Of a DNA stretch of 64,000 bases, positions 60,550 through 64,000 are shown in pieces. A model generated the notes under the pieces. That model made no database searches. It was given only the letters and a program-made list of their open reading frames with translations, and had not been told where the DNA came from. The DNA is taken from the NCBI GenBank assembly GCA_051649305.1, contig JBOFGV010000096.1, forward strand, positions 62,001 through 126,000, given 5' to 3'. The number at the start of each line of letters is the position of its first letter. Position 1 is the first letter of the stretch. This stretch comes from JADCCX01 sp051649305. GTDB lineage: Bacteria; Pseudomonadota; Alphaproteobacteria; Rhizobiales; Beijerinckiaceae. The position numbers and the translations under genes were made by a program.

Positions 60550-62133
60550 ATGACCGGAACAACCAGACAAAAAGGCATGATGGCTTTGTCCCGCCGCAAG
60601 GCACTGATGCTGGCCATGGCCGCCGGTATCGCTTTCCCCGCAGCCGCGCAGGCGCAATCCAAATCTCTGACAGTTGCTCTGACCGCTGATGCCGTGATCC
60701 TCGATCCCCACGCGGCCAACGAACTTTCCGCCAACATTATGTTCTATCATTTCTATGATGGTCTGGTGACCCGCTCGCCGGAGCTTGGCTTCCAGCCCGG
60801 CCTCGCTGAGAGCTGGCAGATTGTTGACGACACAACCTGGGTGTTCAAACTCAGGAAGGGCGTGAAGTTCCACAACGGCGATGAGCTCAAAGCCTCGGAT
60901 GTGGTCTACACCGTCGAGCGCCTGAAGAAATCCCTGATGGCAAGCTTTGTCGCCAACATTGCCGCTGCCCGCGCCATTGATGAATACACCGTCGAGTTCA
61001 AGACACCCAAGCCCTACGCCGCCCTGCATATGGCGCTGGCAGAAGTGCTGATCGTCAACGAGAAATACACCAAGGCCACAGGCGATGAGCAGATGGGCCT
61101 GAAGCCGATGGGCACGGGGCCTTATCGTCTGGCGCAGTGGGTGAAGGAAGACCGTCTGGAGATGGCCGCCTTTGCGGACCACTGGCGCGGCAAGCCGAAG
61201 ATCGACAAGGTGACCTTCAAGCCGATCACCAATCCGGCGACACGCACCGCGGCACTTCTGACAGGCGGCGTTGATGTCATTCAGGATTTGTCTGTGCGGG
61301 ACGTCGCTGTCGTGCAGGCCAATGCTGCCTTCAAGGTTGTGACACGCCCCAGCCTTCTGAACCTCGTGCTGGCGCTTGATGTGCGCGACAAATCCCCCAC
61401 CATCGATCTGCCCCAGAACCCGATGAAGGATCGCCGCGTGCGCGAAGCCATTGTGCGGGCCATCAATGTTGATGCGATCAAGACTGCCGTGATGAACGGC
61501 TTCTCGACACCCAGCGACCAGTATGTGCCATCCTCGCATCTGGGCTTCGTGCCGGGTCTTGATTTCCGCAAAACCTATCCCTTCGATCTGGGCAAGGCCA
61601 ATGCGCTGATGAAGGAAGCGGGTTTCGAGAAGGGTTTCACCATGACGCTCGACACCACCAACAACCGCTATGTCAACGACGCAGCCATTGCGCAGGGGTT
61701 GGCAGGCATGCTGTCGCGCATCAACATCACGGTCAATCTGAACCTGATGCCGCGCGCCAACTTCTTCGGCTACATCCGCGTGCCCTCAGACAAATCGAGC
61801 TTCATCATGAGCGGCTGGGATACGCCATCAGGTGATGCCGGCAACATGTACAGCGTGTTGATGTACAGCCGTGGCAAGAAGGTAGGCTACGGTCAGGCCA
61901 ACCGTGGTGCCTTCTCCAACGAGGCGTTTGACAGCTGGATCGACAAGGCGGATGCCACTGCCGACATCAAGAAGCGCAACGAATTCCTGCAGGAAGCCAC
62001 CAAGATTGCCGTGCAGGAAATTCCGATGATCCCGATCCACTACGAGCAGGATATCTACGCCGCGAAGAAGAACGTCACGGTTGTGCCGCGTATGGACAAG
62101 TTCATCTGGGCCTACGAGATGGATGTGCAGTGA
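60550..62133 (+). CDS. Second family 5 solute-binding protein (dipeptide type)
   Basis: The 527-residue receptor has a signal region with SRRKALMLAMAAGIAFPAAA and the family blocks PGLAESWQIVDDTTWVFKLR, GVKFHNGDELKASDVVYTVE and RRVREAIVRAINVDAIKTAV. It is similar in plan to, but clearly different from, the receptor at 56608. It heads an importer whose two permease genes follow directly (62180 and 63153). Ligand unknown. Confidence 0.9.
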   Translation: MTGTTRQKGMMALSRRKALMLAMAAGIAFPAAAQAQSKSLTVALTADAVILDPHAANELSANIMFYHFYDGLVTRSPELGFQPGLAESWQIVDDTTWVFKLRKGVKFHNGDELKASDVVYTVERLKKSLMASFVANIAAARAIDEYTVEFKTPKPYAALHMALAEVLIVNEKYTKATGDEQMGLKPMGTGPYRLAQWVKEDRLEMAAFADHWRGKPKIDKVTFKPITNPATRTAALLTGGVDVIQDLSVRDVAVVQANAAFKVVTRPSLLNLVLALDVRDKSPTIDLPQNPMKDRRVREAIVRAINVDAIKTAVMNGFSTPSDQYVPSSHLGFVPGLDFRKTYPFDLGKANALMKEAGFEKGFTMTLDTTNNRYVNDAAIAQGLAGMLSRINITVNLNLMPRANFFGYIRVPSDKSSFIMSGWDTPSGDAGNMYSVLMYSRGKKVGYGQANRGAFSNEAFDSWIDKADATADIKKRNEFLQEATKIAVQEIPMIPIHYEQDIYAAKKNVTVVPRMDKFIWAYEMDVQ

Positions 62134-62179
62134 CGGCAATGTCACCACTGTTTGCTGATAGCCGGACCGGATTGCGATC

Positions 62180-63145
62180 ATGTTCGGCTATCTGATCAAG
62201 CGTCTTGTCCAGATGATCATCGTCCTGTGGGCGGTGTCGGTGCTCGTCTTTGTCATGATGAGCTTCACCGGCGATCCGACCTACATGATGGTGCCGCTGG
62301 ATGCGACCGATGAGCAGATTGCGCAGGCGCGGCGTATTCTTGGGTTAGATGATACCCACCTTGTGCAATACTGGCGGTTTCTCGGCAATCTGGTGCAGGG
62401 CGATTTTGGCCGTTCCTTCGTCTTTCGCCAACCGGCGATGACACTGATCTTTGAGCGGTTGCCCGCCACACTGGAGATCGTTTTTCTCGCCATGTTGATT
62501 GCGCTGGTGGTGGCCATTCCGCTCGGCGTCTATGCCGGGGCCAACCCTGAGAAAGCCCGCAGCAAGGCTGTGATGGCAGGCTCATTGATCGGCATTTCCC
62601 TGCCCGGATTCTGGCTTGGCATGGTGCTGATCTTTGTGGTCGCCGTGAAACTGCAATGGCTGCCATCCTCCGGTCGCGGGCCGACGCAGGAGCTTTTTGG
62701 CATGCGCGTCAGCTTCCTGACATGGGAGGGCTTTCGCCACCTCATCCTGCCAGCTGTCACGCTTTCCATCGGTACACTGGCGATCCTGATGCGGATCATC
62801 CGGGCCGAAATGGTGGAAGTGATGAAGCAGGATTACATCCGCTTTGCCCGCGCCAAGGGAGCGACCGGTAACGGCATTTTGTTCAAGCACGGTTTGAAGA
62901 ATGCGCTCATCCCGTTGATCACGGTTTTTGGCCTGATGCTGGGCGATCTGATTGCCTTTGCAACGCTCACAGAAACCATCTTCGCATGGCCGGGCATTGG
63001 TAAATTGCTGGTGGATTCAATCTATCGGGGCGACCGTCCTGTCATCGTTGTCTATCTGATGTTCGTGGCGCTGATGTTCGTCGTGGTCAACTTCATCGTC
63101 GATGTGCTCTATGCCTTCATCGACCCGCGCATCAAGATCAAGTGA
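62180..63145 (+). CDS. Dipeptide-type ABC permease (DppB-like, second system)
   Basis: The 321-residue protein begins MFGYLIKRLVQMIIVLWAVS, continues with DTHLVQYWRFLGNLVQGDFG and has the EAA-loop region RFARAKGATGNGILFKHGLK, all standard for DppB/GsiC. It starts 46 bases after the receptor gene and 7 bases before the DppC-like gene. Confidence 0.9.
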   Translation: MFGYLIKRLVQMIIVLWAVSVLVFVMMSFTGDPTYMMVPLDATDEQIAQARRILGLDDTHLVQYWRFLGNLVQGDFGRSFVFRQPAMTLIFERLPATLEIVFLAMLIALVVAIPLGVYAGANPEKARSKAVMAGSLIGISLPGFWLGMVLIFVVAVKLQWLPSSGRGPTQELFGMRVSFLTWEGFRHLILPAVTLSIGTLAILMRIIRAEMVEVMKQDYIRFARAKGATGNGILFKHGLKNALIPLITVFGLMLGDLIAFATLTETIFAWPGIGKLLVDSIYRGDRPVIVVYLMFVALMFVVVNFIVDVLYAFIDPRIKIK

Positions 63146-63152
63146 CGCGGCG

Positions 63153-64000
63153 ATGAGCACACCCGCTGTCCCTGTCGTTCGCCCCACCCGCCTGCAGCGC
63201 CTGCTGGCGTCTGAGTTGATGCACAACTACCGGCGCAATCTTTCTGCCATTCTCGGCAGCATCATTGTCGTGCTGTTTCTGATCATGGTGATCCTTGGTC
63301 CTTTCATCGTGGCACAGGACCCCTACGATGTGCGCCAGCTCGATCTGATGGCGGCCTTCAAGCCGCCGACATGGCTGGATGGCGGCAGTCCGGAATACTG
63401 GTTGGGCACCGACGGGCAGGGCAGGGATGTGCTGGCCAGTATTGTCTATGGCAGCCGCATCTCCCTTTTCATCGGTGTTATCGCCATGCTTGGCTCGTGC
63501 CTCATCGGCACCACGCTTGGCCTCGTTGCCGGGTTTTACGGTGGGCGACTGGACAGCGTCATCATGCGCATTGCTGATATCCAGTTGTCCTTTCCTTCCA
63601 TTCTGACAGCGCTGTTCCTGATGTCAGCCTTCGGGACAGGACTCGACAAGGTACTGATCGCGCTCATTTCGGTTGGCTGGGTGGTCTATGCGCGCACGGT
63701 GCGCGGTTCCACCTTGCGGGAGACGCAGAAAGAATATGTGCAGGCCGCGCGCGTTTCAGGCCTGCCCAACCTCAAGATTATCCTGCGCCATGTGCTGCCC
63801 AATGTGCTGACGCCCTTGATCGTGGTTGCGACGATTCAGGTCGGCACTTTCGTGCTGATCGAGGCGTCCCTGTCTTTCCTTGGCGTCGGCGTGCCCATCA
63901 CCAAACCATCGCTGGGACTGTTGATCAAGAACGGTTTTGACGTGCTGTTCTCTGGTCTCTGGTGGGTGTCGATTTTCCCCGGCATGTTCATCATGCTGCT
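63153..64000 (+). CDS. Dipeptide-type ABC permease (DppC-like, second system), 3' end missing
   Basis: The gene starts at ATG 63153 and runs past the window end, with 282 codons visible. It shows a first membrane segment near residue 35, YWLGTDGQGRDVLASIVYGS, and the EAA loop VQAARVSGLPNLKIILRHVL. Only a short C-terminal part is missing compared with the usual length of about 290-300. The ATPase genes of this system presumably follow outside the window. Confidence 0.9.
   Translation, partial: MSTPAVPVVRPTRLQRLLASELMHNYRRNLSAILGSIIVVLFLIMVILGPFIVAQDPYDVRQLDLMAAFKPPTWLDGGSPEYWLGTDGQGRDVLASIVYGSRISLFIGVIAMLGSCLIGTTLGLVAGFYGGRLDSVIMRIADIQLSFPSILTALFLMSAFGTGLDKVLIALISVGWVVYARTVRGSTLRETQKEYVQAARVSGLPNLKIILRHVLPNVLTPLIVVATIQVGTFVLIEASLSFLGVGVPITKPSLGLLIKNGFDVLFSGLWWVSIFPGMFIML

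Overview
The window is GC-rich alphaproteobacterial DNA. It is most likely from a secondary replicon (megaplasmid or chromid) of a member of the Hyphomicrobiales. The direct evidence is a complete repABC replication and partition operon (41.0-44.8 kb, minus strand) with two identical parS palindromes, a predicted antisense ctRNA between repB and repC, and a low-GC segment inside repC where repABC origins lie. A ChvE-GguA-GguB sugar importer and two dispersed palindromic repeats of the type common in this order agree with this. The genus cannot be fixed from the sequence. I see no rRNA, tRNA, insertion sequence, phage or CRISPR array.

Layout. 1-2.7 kb: a TetR regulator with its 22-bp operator, an SRPBCC protein, and two subunits of an FAD/2Fe-2S dehydrogenase. 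2.8-6.0 kb: a CUT1 sugar importer without an ATPase. 6.1-13.5 kb: ChvE-GguAB, an orphan TctC-type binding protein, an L-arabinonate dehydratase-like enzyme and an RraA-like protein. 13.5-18.4 kb (minus): a periplasmic molybdenum hydroxylase pair followed by SoxX, SoxY, SoxZ and SoxA, with no SoxB or SoxCD. 18.5-19.6 kb: a mandelate racemase homologue.

19.7-34.5 kb is a cobalamin locus. A B12 riboswitch precedes btuB-btuC-btuD-btuF-cbiB. The threonine-phosphate decarboxylase gene lies antisense between btuD and btuF. Two tandem paralogous hybrid histidine kinases and a convergent LuxR-type regulator follow, then a minus-strand operon DUF1636-cobU-cobO-cobQ. 34.7-39.9 kb holds a metallophosphoesterase facing a UgpB/E/A/C-like importer with a PHO-box-like site. 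40.3-41.0 kb carries a Phd/VapC-type toxin-antitoxin pair whose toxin gene overlaps the 3' end of repC.

45.1-50.4 kb: a spermidine/putrescine-type ABC importer with an amidohydrolase. 50.4-56.5 kb (minus): marR, a creatininase-family gene, dppB, dppC, dppD, dppF and a PuuE-type deacetylase. 56.6-64 kb (plus): a divergent dipeptide-type binding protein, a ketopantoate-reductase-like enzyme, an SDR and a VOC protein, then a second dipeptide-type importer cut by the window end.

Overall the replicon segment is a nutrient-scavenging accessory region. It has seven ABC importers (one lacking its ATPase and one cut by the window end), linked catabolic enzymes, B12 acquisition and late B12 assembly, and replicon maintenance genes. 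The most interesting points are the SoxB-less Sox/Mo-hydroxylase cluster with a repeat read in frame at the head of soxX, the antisense cobalamin gene inside the riboswitch-controlled transport locus with a two-component module beside it, the nested palindrome at the repA start, and three unrelated amide-hydrolase folds gathered around importers.
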